Translations under genes and position numbers: made by a program | Shown: positions 18,069 to 27,592 of the stretch, piece after piece | Numbering within the stretch: the stretch's first letter is position 1 | Layout of the letters: every line of letters starts with the position of its first letter | Source of the DNA: JAFAGX01 sp035624085 | GTDB lineage: Bacteria; Acidobacteriota; Terriglobia; Terriglobales; Acidobacteriaceae | Direction of reading: 5' to 3' | DNA: 64,000 nucleotides | NCBI GenBank assembly: GCA_035624085.1 | Contig: DASPSE010000411.1 | Location: forward strand, 1 to 64,000 | Notes under the pieces: generated by a model | Database searches by the model: none | What the model saw: only the letters and a program-made list of their open reading frames with translations | Told to the model about the DNA's origin: nothing

Positions 18069-19631
18069 TTGGACACGCACCTGGAATCCGAACTCAATAA
18101 TCCGGCTCCGTCACAGCGGCCGCGTCTTACTCCCTTGGCATTGCTGGCCCGGAATGCGACTCTGAGTCTATTGGCCAGCGGATGGATTTTGCTGGTGCTG
18201 GTGGTGGCTCTGCCGAAGCTGATTTCTTACTTGGGGGAGACTGCTTTCGGCCTCTTTTCTCTCGCCTGGGCGGTCATCGGCTATCTCGCACTGCTAGATA
18301 TCGGTGTGAACCGGGCCGCAACCAAGTTTGTTTCTGAGCGTCTGGCCCGGCAGGATCACCGAGCCGCGACCCAGCTTGTGCGCACTGCTGTCATTCTCAA
18401 TTTATCCATCGGACTGCTTGGTGGTCTGGTAGTTGCCGTGATCACGCCTTATCTGATCCATTCGCTTTTCAAAATTCCGGGCGGACTCGAAGCGCAAGCG
18501 TGTATCGCATTTTATGCGGTCTCGGCATCAGTTCCTGCGTTACTGGTAAATGGAGTATTTCGGGCCGTGTTGAGTTCATATCAGATGTTTGGCTGGATCA
18601 ATGCAATCGACGGTTCGGCCAATACGGCGCAGTGGACCATTGCCTGCTTGCTGGCGTGGAAGGCTTTTGGCGTCGGATGGGTGGTGTCTTCCACGGTCTT
18701 AGTTCGACTCGTTGCGGCAGGAGCGTACGCCTGCCGGGTGCATCGAGTGTTTCCGGATCTTCAGCTCCTACGAGTTCGGGAGCTGCGCGAGGCAAGCAAA
18801 CTGCTCCGCTTTGGGGGCTGGGTCTCGGTATCGCAATTAGTTAACCCGTTACTCTCGTATCTCGATCGCATACTGATTGCCTCTTTGGTCTCGCTGGGAG
18901 CGGTGACACTGTATTCGGTGCCGTTCGAAGCTATGTCGCGGCTCAGGATTTTGCCATCGAGCCTGATGGCTGCTTTGTATCCGGCGTTCAGCGAACGAGA
19001 GATTGACAGGCAGCAACTACAGCAGCTTTATGAGTGTTCGCTGCGCTATCTGCTGATTCTGCTCGGGCCCGGCACGCTGTTTCTCTGTGTAATGGGACCG
19101 GACTTGTTTGGGCTCTGGATGGGGGAATCCTTCGCGCGGCACACTTCCGTCGTCGTTCGTATGCTCGCACTCGGTGTCCTCGCGAACGCGCTGGCGCCCG
19201 TTCCCTACGGCTTGCTGCAAGCTTTGGGACGGCCAGACCTGACCGGCAAGTTCCATCTTCTCGAGCTTCCGTTGCAGTTCGGGCTCTGCATGCTCCTGAT
19301 CCCTCGTTGGGGAATTAATGGTGCAGCTTTAGCCACCGCACTTCGTCTGACAGCGGATTCGGCGTTGTTGTTCTGGGCCGCAGCCAAGTATTGCGGGTGT
19401 TCATTTGGCATCTCAAATGGATATGCAAGAGCTCTGACGCCCAGCGCGCTCTTGGGGCTGGCCTTGTCAGTTGCCAGGTTCGCCCTTAAGAGTCCCGGTG
19501 AGCGGCTGGCAGCAGGTGCGTTAGCGGTGACCGCCTGTCTTCTTTGTGCCTGGTTTTTCGCCTTAGACACCAAGGAAAAGCCGAGGATCACCCGGGCATT
19601 CAGAACCCTGCTCGGTGAAGCCGCATCCTGA
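18069..19631 (+). CDS. Wzx-type oligosaccharide flippase
   Basis: 520 residues, starting at a TTG preceded by AAGG about 8 bases upstream. It is highly hydrophobic with about a dozen predicted membrane segments, beginning with LSLLASGWILLVLVVALPKL. The early motif GLFSLAWAVIGYLALLDIGV and the ATKFVSERLA block are typical of the polysaccharide-transport (MATE-like/MVF) family. It would flip undecaprenyl-linked repeat units to the periplasm. Its place directly before the polymerase gene supports a Wzx/Wzy-dependent pathway. Confidence 0.87.
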   Translation: MDTHLESELNNPAPSQRPRLTPLALLARNATLSLLASGWILLVLVVALPKLISYLGETAFGLFSLAWAVIGYLALLDIGVNRAATKFVSERLARQDHRAATQLVRTAVILNLSIGLLGGLVVAVITPYLIHSLFKIPGGLEAQACIAFYAVSASVPALLVNGVFRAVLSSYQMFGWINAIDGSANTAQWTIACLLAWKAFGVGWVVSSTVLVRLVAAGAYACRVHRVFPDLQLLRVRELREASKLLRFGGWVSVSQLVNPLLSYLDRILIASLVSLGAVTLYSVPFEAMSRLRILPSSLMAALYPAFSEREIDRQQLQQLYECSLRYLLILLGPGTLFLCVMGPDLFGLWMGESFARHTSVVVRMLALGVLANALAPVPYGLLQALGRPDLTGKFHLLELPLQFGLCMLLIPRWGINGAALATALRLTADSALLFWAAAKYCGCSFGISNGYARALTPSALLGLALSVARFALKSPGERLAAGALAVTACLLCAWFFALDTKEKPRITRAFRTLLGEAAS

Positions 19632-19648
19632 CGTCTCAGTGGACTAAG

Positions 19649-21271
19649 ATGTTTGTTTTTTTGCTGGTCATCATCACTTTAGCGGCCACAATTTTGGGGC
19701 GGCTGCTTCTGGGCCGCTGGTTGAACCACCTGTCCATCCTTTCTGCGCTTTTCGGCACTGTGCTCGTCCTGTTCGCCGCAGGTCTGATTGGCGCGAATCC
19801 GATTTCATCTGCCGGATGGCTTTATCTGCTTGCGGGATGGGTTTGTGCGGGTCTGGCGAGCGTGATGTTCTGGCTGATTTGGGGGCTGCCGAGTGGACGA
19901 CGAGAACAGACGAAGTTGTGGGAACATGCTTATCGGTGTAACGTGCTGAGCAGGTCGACTGCATCCAAGTTGTCATTCCGAAGCGGCTGGCAACTCTTTC
20001 TTCTGTTTGGCTTGCAGTCGATTTTGCTCGGCACCACGGATGAGCTGGACTTTGGCAAGGTCGTTTTTGCGATCGTTTATGTTGTGTTCTTATTGTTGTG
20101 GTGCCAGCACATATTTGCTTATGGCTTTGCCAGTCACGAACCATTGGTCTGCTGGACAACCGCTGTGCTCGCGCTAGCCGTATTTTCCCGTTTGCCTGGG
20201 ATGTTGACCGGAATTTCCACCGTGGACTGGCTGCGAGACTTTCTACCACTGCTGCACTTCTGCTGGATCCTGATCGGTCCATTTGCCTTTGCCAGCCGCA
20301 AGAGCATCCGACGAGCGTACCTGCTATTTGTCGGACTCGACCTGATACTTACCTTCATGGTGACTGACCAATACCTCACGCTGCGCAAGTTCAATTCAAT
20401 CGGACTTGGTTTAACTGATTACGCCAGGGCGACAGATTCGGTTGTGCTGTTCGGTATATTCATGACTCTGCCGATGGCAGGGTTAGCGGGTTGGCGTTAT
20501 CGCTACGGCTTTGGCGTGCTCGCGGCCACCTTCGTCAGTGCGGCTCTGCTAACTGGGACCCGGAGTCACGTCGGTGCCATCGCCGCAGGATTAATTTTTT
20601 ATCTCTGGCTGATCAAGCCGGGCGAAAGCAGCAGCCGGTACGCAAGGCGAGCCGTGGTGGGTTGGCTACTCTTGGGAATGATTGCCTTTGGAGCCGCAAT
20701 GGCGACCGGCCTTCTGGACGTGGAGCAGGTTGTTCGGCGCACTGCAGAAACGAGCACACTGGATTTCGGGGCATTGACCCAGAGACTGGCGGAATCGCTT
20801 GCAGCCTGGCATGGTTTTCAGGCTAGGCCGCTTCTTGGACAAGGGTTGGGCTACCGAATGCCGACCGGAGTATGGAGCACCCTGCCATCCGACGACGATC
20901 TGTTTCTAATCCACAACTTTTACCTCTACGTTCCATTGAAATTCGGACTGGCAGGAATTCCGATCTTTGTTGGTTTCCTGGCCTCGATGGTTCGTACAGG
21001 TATCGCAACCTACCGGCAGGCAAAATTGCCGTTCGACAGGGCATTTTCCGCGGGCGTCGCTTCCTTAGTCGTCGCCCTCCTGGTCGAATCGGCTACCGCT
21101 TCGCGGTTCCAGGACAGGTCGGCGACCGCGTTGTTGTCGCTGTTGATGGCCATTCTGCTATCCCTGCGGCGCGAGATACATAACAAGGTCGAACTCTCGC
21201 CGCAGCCCGCCGCGTTGCTATTAGGCGGTGGAACCATGGCATCCTGCGCCCCGGGTGTGGGCACAATCTAG
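19649..21271 (+). CDS. O-antigen/exopolysaccharide polymerase (Wzy-type)
   Basis: 540 residues with many membrane segments from residue 1 onward (FVFLLVIITLAATILGRLLL) and a longer polar loop in the C-terminal half (LAESLAAWHGFQARPLLGQG). The motif TGTRSHVGAIAAGLIFYLWL resembles the conserved TGSRG region of the O-antigen ligase/polymerase family. It would join flipped repeat units in the periplasm. It lies 17 bp after the flippase and 26 bp before a glycosyltransferase. Polymerase rather than ligase is preferred from locus context. Confidence 0.78.
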   Translation: MFVFLLVIITLAATILGRLLLGRWLNHLSILSALFGTVLVLFAAGLIGANPISSAGWLYLLAGWVCAGLASVMFWLIWGLPSGRREQTKLWEHAYRCNVLSRSTASKLSFRSGWQLFLLFGLQSILLGTTDELDFGKVVFAIVYVVFLLLWCQHIFAYGFASHEPLVCWTTAVLALAVFSRLPGMLTGISTVDWLRDFLPLLHFCWILIGPFAFASRKSIRRAYLLFVGLDLILTFMVTDQYLTLRKFNSIGLGLTDYARATDSVVLFGIFMTLPMAGLAGWRYRYGFGVLAATFVSAALLTGTRSHVGAIAAGLIFYLWLIKPGESSSRYARRAVVGWLLLGMIAFGAAMATGLLDVEQVVRRTAETSTLDFGALTQRLAESLAAWHGFQARPLLGQGLGYRMPTGVWSTLPSDDDLFLIHNFYLYVPLKFGLAGIPIFVGFLASMVRTGIATYRQAKLPFDRAFSAGVASLVVALLVESATASRFQDRSATALLSLLMAILLSLRREIHNKVELSPQPAALLLGGGTMASCAPGVGTI

Positions 21272-21297
21272 CGATCCGAATTCTCCGGTTTACCGTT

Positions 21298-22230
21298 ATG
21301 TCTGATTTGGACTTCGAAGCGGTCGTCGTGACCTATAACAGCGCCGGTGATATCCGCCCGTGTCTGAGTTCGTTGCAGAATGCGTGTTCCAGAGTTGTGG
21401 TGATCGATAACGCGTCGCGGGACGACACCGTAAACATTGTTAACCAAGAGTTCCCCAAGGTGGAGATAATTCCTGCGGAACGAAATCTCGGATATGGCGA
21501 GGCGCTCAACCTAGGGATTGGGCGAACTGCATCTCCTTTTGTAGTGGCGGCGAACGCGGACACTATTTTCCCTGCCGGATCATTGCAGGCGCTGGAGAGA
21601 TTTCTGAAAGCGCATCCGAAAGTGGGCGTTCTGGGATCGCAGGAACTCTTTCCCGATGGTTCATGGCAACGCAGCTATGGGGCGATCCCTGGTCTTTATG
21701 AGGCCGCCCAAACGCTTCTTGGCGTGACCTCACTGATCTACCTGGCCGACCGCATATCGTGGCGATATCTGTCACCTCGAGGTGCAAAGCGCGTCGGCTA
21801 TGTGGACGGCGCGGTGATGATGATCAGGCGAGCCGCCTTTGATGCGATCGGTGGATTTGACCATAAGTTTCACTTCTACTGCGAGGACGCGGATTTCTGT
21901 TTGCGCCTGGCTCACGCAGGCTGGGAGGTTGTTAGTATGCCCAGTGTCTCGGTCATCCACGCCCGAGGCGGGAGCTCGACAAAAGCGGAAGGATACAGCG
22001 ACAGGCTTCTGCGGAGTCTCGCAAGTGCGCAGCGTCAGCTCATCAAGAAACACAACCCTGGGTGGCACCTCCCCTTGCACCGTCAGCTTTGCATCCTGCA
22101 CGCACGCAAGATGTCATTGATTTACAGGCTGCTTCGAGTGCTCAGACTTGCTCCCTACGAGCCCCGTGCTTCGATGCCGGCGTTGGCATTCGAGCGTTGG
22201 GGACATATCTGGGCTGAGCTGAGCGATTGA
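21298..22230 (+). CDS. GT2 glycosyltransferase, rhamnosyltransferase-like
   Basis: 310 residues. GT-A fold with the N-terminal nucleotide-binding part (EAVVVTYNSAGDIRPCLSSL), IDNASRDDT, and ANADTIF as the DXD-like metal motif. The acceptor/base region is FYCEDADFCLRLAHAGW. This is the WbbL-like group of GT2 enzymes, which often add rhamnose. It acts at the cytoplasmic side in repeat-unit assembly. Donor sugar is not predictable. Confidence 0.85.
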   Translation: MSDLDFEAVVVTYNSAGDIRPCLSSLQNACSRVVVIDNASRDDTVNIVNQEFPKVEIIPAERNLGYGEALNLGIGRTASPFVVAANADTIFPAGSLQALERFLKAHPKVGVLGSQELFPDGSWQRSYGAIPGLYEAAQTLLGVTSLIYLADRISWRYLSPRGAKRVGYVDGAVMMIRRAAFDAIGGFDHKFHFYCEDADFCLRLAHAGWEVVSMPSVSVIHARGGSSTKAEGYSDRLLRSLASAQRQLIKKHNPGWHLPLHRQLCILHARKMSLIYRLLRVLRLAPYEPRASMPALAFERWGHIWAELSD

Positions 22231-22254
22231 AGCCATCAGCAAATTCGTCTGCTT

Positions 22255-23619
22255 ATGAGTGCTTTAATCCGCAGATTCGAAAATAAAGTTCTGACACCGT
22301 ACCAATCCATGTCGTCCTCAACGAACGGATACAACTGGGCAATTGCCTTCCGCATTTCCGTTGGCGGTCAACGCCTGAGGGTGGATACCCCGGTTCCAAA
22401 AATCCCTGAAGTCGTAAAGCAGGAGCCGCGGCAAAGACCCAACCTGAGGGTGTTGATGTTGGATCCAGCGGGTTCCAGCGTGCAGGTTACTCATAATCTT
22501 TCGAATCATTTAGGCAAATTAGGTTGCACGGTTCACGTCTTCACGGCACCGCACTGGATGCGTGCGGTCGGCGACTGCCAACGCGGCTCTTATCGCGCGC
22601 GCATCGTCTTCTATCGCGGTACGCAGTTGCGGTCCTACGCAGCGGTGAGCAGAGCGGCAACATACTTCTGGCGCTGCGTGCGCCTGGTCCAACACATAGC
22701 AGCGATGTTGGTCGTCTCTTCTCGGGCCCGCAATTTCGATCTTGTCCATACTCAAACGCTATCGGTGCCGTTACTGGACTACATCTTCTTGCGGATGATG
22801 GCGCGACACACGCCGCTAGTTTGCACCGTACACGAACTCGTGCCCCACAACTCCAAACTGCGACGATTGACTGGAGCTGCCCTTTCAGCCATATACCGCA
22901 CCGCGAGGCTCCTATTCGTCTACACCGATTACACACGCAACCGGTTGGTCACGGAGTTGGGTATCGCTGCGGAGAAGATAGTCACCATCCCGCATGGAAG
23001 TACGGAACACATGCTGCAACTCGCGGGGGCACCCAGGCGAACGGAGCCAGAGATGCCTATCGTTCTCTTCATTGGAGGAATTCGCCGAGATAAGGGATTG
23101 GACATTTTGATGCAAGCGGCTTGGCATCTTCGCAGGAAAGTCCCCAGCTTCAAAATTCAGGTTGCCGGCGCACCCGGTTTTGATCTGACGACCATAAACA
23201 GGCTGATTACGGAGCTCGGAATACAAGACCTGGTCGAATTTCGCCTTGGTTACGTGCCTGAGCGAGAGTTTGCCGCGTACTTGTCTAACGCGACCGTCGT
23301 AGCCCTGCCCTACAGACGGATTGAACAGAGCGGCGTCGCAATTGCTGCGTGCACGTTTGGGAAAGCCATTGTGGCAACGCGTTGCGGCGGAGTAGAAGAA
23401 CTCGTCACCTCAGCAGGAAACGGACTGCTGGTGCCGGTAGATGACCCAGTTGCTCTGGCCGAGGCATTAGCACTTCTTCTAACGGACGACGAAAAACGCC
23501 GACGATTCGAAGCCCGTTCCCATAACTACACGCGAGAAATACTGGCATGGGAGCCTATAGCCGCGCAGACCCTAGCTGGCTACCAGACCGTACTCAAACA
23601 GTCACCCAATTCTAAGTAA
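22255..23619 (+). CDS. GT4 family glycosyltransferase
   Basis: 454 residues. After a variable N-terminal extension, a GT-B enzyme begins at about residue 63 (LRVLMLDPAGSSVQVTHNL). The C-terminal Rossmann half carries IVLFIGGIRRDKGLDILMQA and the EQSGVAIAACTFGKAIVATR region with GGVEELV, which supplies the donor-binding glutamates of GT4. It has no signal or membrane segment apart from a weak hydrophobic stretch near residue 150. It is a candidate for using UDP-sulfoquinovose, since SqdX-type transferases are also GT4, but nothing here proves that. Confidence 0.85.
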   Translation: MSALIRRFENKVLTPYQSMSSSTNGYNWAIAFRISVGGQRLRVDTPVPKIPEVVKQEPRQRPNLRVLMLDPAGSSVQVTHNLSNHLGKLGCTVHVFTAPHWMRAVGDCQRGSYRARIVFYRGTQLRSYAAVSRAATYFWRCVRLVQHIAAMLVVSSRARNFDLVHTQTLSVPLLDYIFLRMMARHTPLVCTVHELVPHNSKLRRLTGAALSAIYRTARLLFVYTDYTRNRLVTELGIAAEKIVTIPHGSTEHMLQLAGAPRRTEPEMPIVLFIGGIRRDKGLDILMQAAWHLRRKVPSFKIQVAGAPGFDLTTINRLITELGIQDLVEFRLGYVPEREFAAYLSNATVVALPYRRIEQSGVAIAACTFGKAIVATRCGGVEELVTSAGNGLLVPVDDPVALAEALALLLTDDEKRRRFEARSHNYTREILAWEPIAAQTLAGYQTVLKQSPNSK

Positions 23620-23689
23620 GCGCGTAACAGCCTGCGCGCGCGCTTAATTTCCCTGGCGCATCATCGGGGAGAACTTCTGGAACATCTTT

Positions 23690-25294
23690 ATGCAAATTCC
23701 CCAGCAACGAAAGCGAACTTTCCTGGAAAGCGCACGCTTGAGGTCGGTACGGTTTCCACAACTGACCAAACGACTGCAACGCGGGTCCGACGGGCTGCTG
23801 CAAAAGGGCACTCTTCTCCGAATGACGGCAGACCTGATCTCAGTCAATGCCTCGCTGGTACTGGCTTTCTTATCCTGGTATTTCATTTCCATAGAGATTT
23901 TCAAGGCACAACGGCCAGAAATCCTGGTGCAGCATTACCAACGGTCGGCGGTTGGTTATACCCTGGTGTGGTCCCTGCTGGCGCTGCTGACCTTCCACCT
24001 TCATGGCTTCTACACTTGTACTCGTGGCTATGCGCACCGATACAAGGCCTTGGTGGTCGTCCGTGCCGTGACTCTGCTTGCGCTCAGTTTTATGTTGGTA
24101 AATTCATTTCTGTACCACGGAGAACTCTTCCCGCGCGGTGTCGCGCTGTTTTGCTGGATGTTCCTGCTGCTGAGTGTGGGGGGTAGCCGGGTCGCAAAGC
24201 ACTACTTCCTTGAACGTTATCGCGTAGAGCCGCGATACGCACCGGCGAGGCCGAATCGCGTGCTGGTCGTCGGCGGCGCCGGCTATTTGGGATCCGCTCT
24301 GGTCCCCATGCTGCTGGATCGGGGTTATCGAGTACGGGTTTTGGACTCGTTGCTGTTTGGCAGGGACTCGCTGAAATCTGTAGAACGACATCCCCACTTT
24401 GAACTAATCCGAGCGGATGTTCGGCAAATCGAGGCTGTGGTTCAGACCATGAAGGGATGCGATGCGGTGGTGGATCTGGCCGCGATCGTGGGCGACCCCG
24501 CATGCGAGGAAAATCCCCAATTGGCTACGGAAATCAATCGCGCAGCCACTCGCATGTTGATTGACGTTGGCCGCGGTTATGGTATACAGCGTTTCCTGTT
24601 CGCCTCCACGTGCAGCGTCTACGGCACCTCGGAGTTTCTGATGGATGAACATGCCCAGCTAGCGCCTATTTCGCTTTATGCCCGCACCAAACTGGACTCA
24701 GAACGTCTCCTGCTGGAGGCGAAATGCGCCGACTTCCACCCGACGATTCTCCGTCTGGCGACTCTGTTCGGTGTGTCGCCGCGTCCTCGCTTTGACCTGG
24801 TAGTGAATCTGCTTACGGTGCGCGCCATCCGCTCGGGCAGAATCACGGTCTATAACGGCGAACAGTGGCGGCCGTTCATGCATGTTTCCGATGCCGCGCG
24901 TGCTTTCCTAGCCTGCTTGGAGGCTTGCAACCTCGAGGTGCTGTCGGGAGAGGTCTTCAACGCCGGTTCTTTTGAGCTCAATTATCGTTTGTCCGAAGTC
25001 GCCGATACCATCTCGCGCATCATTCCCACGGTCGAGGTCGAACACGTGGAAAATGAAGATCGTCGCAACTATCGAGTTTCATTTGACAAGATACATTGCC
25101 GGCTGGGCTTCGTTTGCGAACGTGGATTGGAAGACGGCGTCCGCGAAATCGCGGAAATGGTCCGCGGGTCTGCGGTCGATGACTTCTCTGCTGAGATGTT
25201 CAACAATCGGGCTATGGTTCGTCTATACGCACGGAGCGCCGAGGCGCAAAGTTCCAGTATCCGCATGCTGGAGAGTTTGGCAAAAGCCCAATGA
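23690..25294 (+). CDS. Membrane-anchored NAD-dependent epimerase/dehydratase (SDR fusion)
   Basis: 534 residues in two parts. Residues 45-165 contain about four hydrophobic segments (ISVNASLVLAFLSWYFISIE, TLVWSLLALLTF, AVTLLALSFMLVNSFL, ALFCWMFLLLSVGG), like the membrane part of CapD or polyprenyl-phosphate transferases. From residue 190 an extended SDR follows: NAD motif GGAGYLG (195-201), the STCSVYGTS block, and Tyr330/Lys334 in LYARTKLDSE. It should epimerise or dehydrate a nucleotide sugar at the membrane. CapD-like enzymes normally have a different, less typical catalytic motif, so this combination is uncommon. Confidence 0.82.
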   Translation: MQIPQQRKRTFLESARLRSVRFPQLTKRLQRGSDGLLQKGTLLRMTADLISVNASLVLAFLSWYFISIEIFKAQRPEILVQHYQRSAVGYTLVWSLLALLTFHLHGFYTCTRGYAHRYKALVVVRAVTLLALSFMLVNSFLYHGELFPRGVALFCWMFLLLSVGGSRVAKHYFLERYRVEPRYAPARPNRVLVVGGAGYLGSALVPMLLDRGYRVRVLDSLLFGRDSLKSVERHPHFELIRADVRQIEAVVQTMKGCDAVVDLAAIVGDPACEENPQLATEINRAATRMLIDVGRGYGIQRFLFASTCSVYGTSEFLMDEHAQLAPISLYARTKLDSERLLLEAKCADFHPTILRLATLFGVSPRPRFDLVVNLLTVRAIRSGRITVYNGEQWRPFMHVSDAARAFLACLEACNLEVLSGEVFNAGSFELNYRLSEVADTISRIIPTVEVEHVENEDRRNYRVSFDKIHCRLGFVCERGLEDGVREIAEMVRGSAVDDFSAEMFNNRAMVRLYARSAEAQSSSIRMLESLAKAQ

Positions 25295-25324
25295 GCAGCC
25301 ATCTGTAATTGCGGAGGCGAGTTC

Positions 25325-26461
25325 ATGAACTGGGAAATCGAGCTTCTTTTCACGGCTCTTCTCGCGCTTGCCTACACTTGGGCAGGATATCCACTCTTGC
25401 TGTGGCTGCTGAGCAAGATGTTTAGGCGGAGATGGGCAAGGGGGCAGAATCACCTGCCTTTTTCGATCATCGTCGCGGTGCATAACGAGCACGATCAGAT
25501 CGGCGCCAAGTTGCAAAACTGCCTGTCGCTGCGCTATCCGGAGGAAGCGATGGAGATCATTGTGGCCTCGGACGGGTCCACCGATTCGACGGAGAGAACC
25601 GTCGCGGACTGGGCTGCGGGTGACCAGCGAATAAAACTGGTGCGGACCGAAGGCCGGCAAGGGAAAAGCGGAGCACAGAATGTGGCTGCTTCCCAGGCGC
25701 GTGGTGAAATTCTGTTATTCACCGACGCGGGAACCAGAATGCAATCTGATCTACTCGAGCGAATCGCCTCGGATTTCGCTGAACCCGCCGTGGGGATGGT
25801 GGCGCCGGTTGTACAGATGCGAGGCTTTGGTGGATGCGTTTCCCGCAGCCAGGGAGCCTATTGGCGATTCGAAGTGTGGTTGCGCCAGATGGAGTCGGCT
25901 GTTGGAATCCTCGCTACAGCGAGTGGCTCGGCTTTCGCCGTTCGGCGGGAGCTGTTTCGGCCGATTCCTTTGCAGTTTGGGGACGATTGCATTGTTCCAC
26001 TTCAGATTCGGCTGCAAGGTTTCAAGATTCTACAGGATTCTGAGGCGGTGGTTTTCGACGCGATGCCGCACAGCGTCGAGGATGAACTCCGGACTCGAAT
26101 CCGCATGACCACGCGGAATTGGAGTGGCACACTCAGCCGTTCCGCGTGGTTGAACCCACTGCGCTTCCCAGGAACAACCTGGGGCCTGCTTTCACATAAG
26201 GTTCTGCGCTGGCTGACTCCTTTCCTCTTGGCCGCCGCATTTGTCTCCAACGTGCTGCTGGCGCACAGCCCAACCTGGGCCCTGCTGCTAGTGCTGCAGG
26301 CTGGCTTCTATGGCGCGGCAGTGATCGGATGGAGATGCTCCCGGCAACATCAGTGCGCACGCATCTTCGGATATCCGTTCGCCTTCTGCCTGGCCAATCT
26401 CGGTTTCTTGCTTGGCGTCGTGCGATCCCTTCGCGGACAAACTGTAATCGCTTACAAGTGA
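25325..26461 (+). CDS. GT2 glycosyltransferase with membrane segments
   Basis: 378 residues; GGAGG precedes the ATG. TM helix near the N-terminus (LLFTALLALAYTWAGYPLLL), then a GT-A domain with SIIVAVHNEHDQIGAKLQNC, VASDGSTDST and LFTDAGTR, and the acceptor motif FGDDCIVPLQIRLQG. The usual QxxRW is replaced by RIRMTTRNWSG. Two or three further TM segments follow (LTPFLLAAAFVSNVLLA; LLLVLQAGFYGAAVIG). Layout matches processive or IcaA-like GT2 enzymes, though a single-sugar addition is equally possible. Confidence 0.85.
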   Translation: MNWEIELLFTALLALAYTWAGYPLLLWLLSKMFRRRWARGQNHLPFSIIVAVHNEHDQIGAKLQNCLSLRYPEEAMEIIVASDGSTDSTERTVADWAAGDQRIKLVRTEGRQGKSGAQNVAASQARGEILLFTDAGTRMQSDLLERIASDFAEPAVGMVAPVVQMRGFGGCVSRSQGAYWRFEVWLRQMESAVGILATASGSAFAVRRELFRPIPLQFGDDCIVPLQIRLQGFKILQDSEAVVFDAMPHSVEDELRTRIRMTTRNWSGTLSRSAWLNPLRFPGTTWGLLSHKVLRWLTPFLLAAAFVSNVLLAHSPTWALLLVLQAGFYGAAVIGWRCSRQHQCARIFGYPFAFCLANLGFLLGVVRSLRGQTVIAYK

Positions 26462-26551
26462 AGGTACGCAGAGCAAATTCCCTTGCCCTGCGAGCCTAGG
26501 GGAAGTCAGGATTTAGCTCGGTTGATCACGACTCGAGGGCGACGAGTTGCT

Positions 26552-27562
26552 ATGTTCAAGAAACTAGCGGTGCAACACCACGCGACCTCGCCTGCGGTCT
26601 CAACTATTTCGTCGATCCCAGGAGTTCTGCGCTCGGCATCGCTGCCTGGATGTCCGCTGTGCTCCGATCCCGGTCAGAGAACCTTGTTGGAAGACAACGG
26701 CAAGTTACTGATGAAATGTCCGCACTGCGGCGTGAGCTACGCATGGCCTCAACCTTCACCGGCCGACGTTGCGGCCCACTTCGAGATTGACATTACCGCA
26801 GATCAGAGAGACCTGGAACGCAAGTTTGAGAGAAATCGGAAAAAGGTTCTGGCCTGCATTGCGGATCACATTCAGCACAGGCGAGCTGGAGGCGCCATAC
26901 TAGACGTAGGTTGCGCAACGGGTTTTTTTCTGGGGCGTTTCTTCCAAAAGCCGGAATGGCAGACTTGGGCTCTGGAGCTTTCGCCCTTGGCGGCCGGAAA
27001 GGCGGCCGAGAAGGGGATTCGAGTTCATCGTGGAGACATCCATAATGCTGGTTTCGCACAAGCGTTCTTCGATGTCATTACGGTTCTGGACGCTTTTTGC
27101 TACTTCCTCAAGCCGGAGCGGGAACTGGCCGAGTTTTGCCGGGTTCTGAAGGACGATGGCCTGCTCGTGCTCGAACTGCCTCTCGCGACGAGCCGCATTT
27201 GGCGTACCTCTCGGCCGATCGGCAAGCTGTTAAGCTCGACTCGCCAGCCGCTTCTGCAAAGCAGCGATCATCTTTTTTATTTCACTCCCAGATCGATATC
27301 CCTCGTCCTGGAGAGATGCGGGTTTCAAGTGCAGACCATCGTCGCTTTACCGGGCAATCGGCAAGAACGCCTGCTGCGAAACCTTGCTTACCACGCTTAC
27401 TTTATTCTGTCTTCGCTAATGCATTTTGTCTCTGGCTCAAGAATCTTCCTCGGGCCCCGTTTTGTTGTCGTGGCGAGCAAGGCGGCAAACGGTACGGCTG
27501 ACTGCGTAGAGAACCATGACCGTCCTGCGGGTCGCATGCGTGCCATCAGACAAACCGCATGA
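26552..27562 (+). CDS. SAM-dependent methyltransferase with zinc ribbon
   Basis: About 336 residues from the ATG at 26552; a TTG at 26483 would add 23 residues of arginine-rich sequence and is less likely. A CPLC...CPHC zinc ribbon lies at about residues 35-60. The SAM motif I is AILDVGCATGFFLGRF, followed by the acidic loop ALELSP and motif VITVLDAFCYFLKP. This is the zinc-ribbon-plus-Methyltransf_23/11 type common in surface polysaccharide loci, where such enzymes methylate sugars or cap chains. Target unknown. Confidence 0.82.
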   Translation: MFKKLAVQHHATSPAVSTISSIPGVLRSASLPGCPLCSDPGQRTLLEDNGKLLMKCPHCGVSYAWPQPSPADVAAHFEIDITADQRDLERKFERNRKKVLACIADHIQHRRAGGAILDVGCATGFFLGRFFQKPEWQTWALELSPLAAGKAAEKGIRVHRGDIHNAGFAQAFFDVITVLDAFCYFLKPERELAEFCRVLKDDGLLVLELPLATSRIWRTSRPIGKLLSSTRQPLLQSSDHLFYFTPRSISLVLERCGFQVQTIVALPGNRQERLLRNLAYHAYFILSSLMHFVSGSRIFLGPRFVVVASKAANGTADCVENHDRPAGRMRAIRQTA

Positions 27563-27592
27563 GCGGCGTTGCGAAACTCATGACGGAGACCA

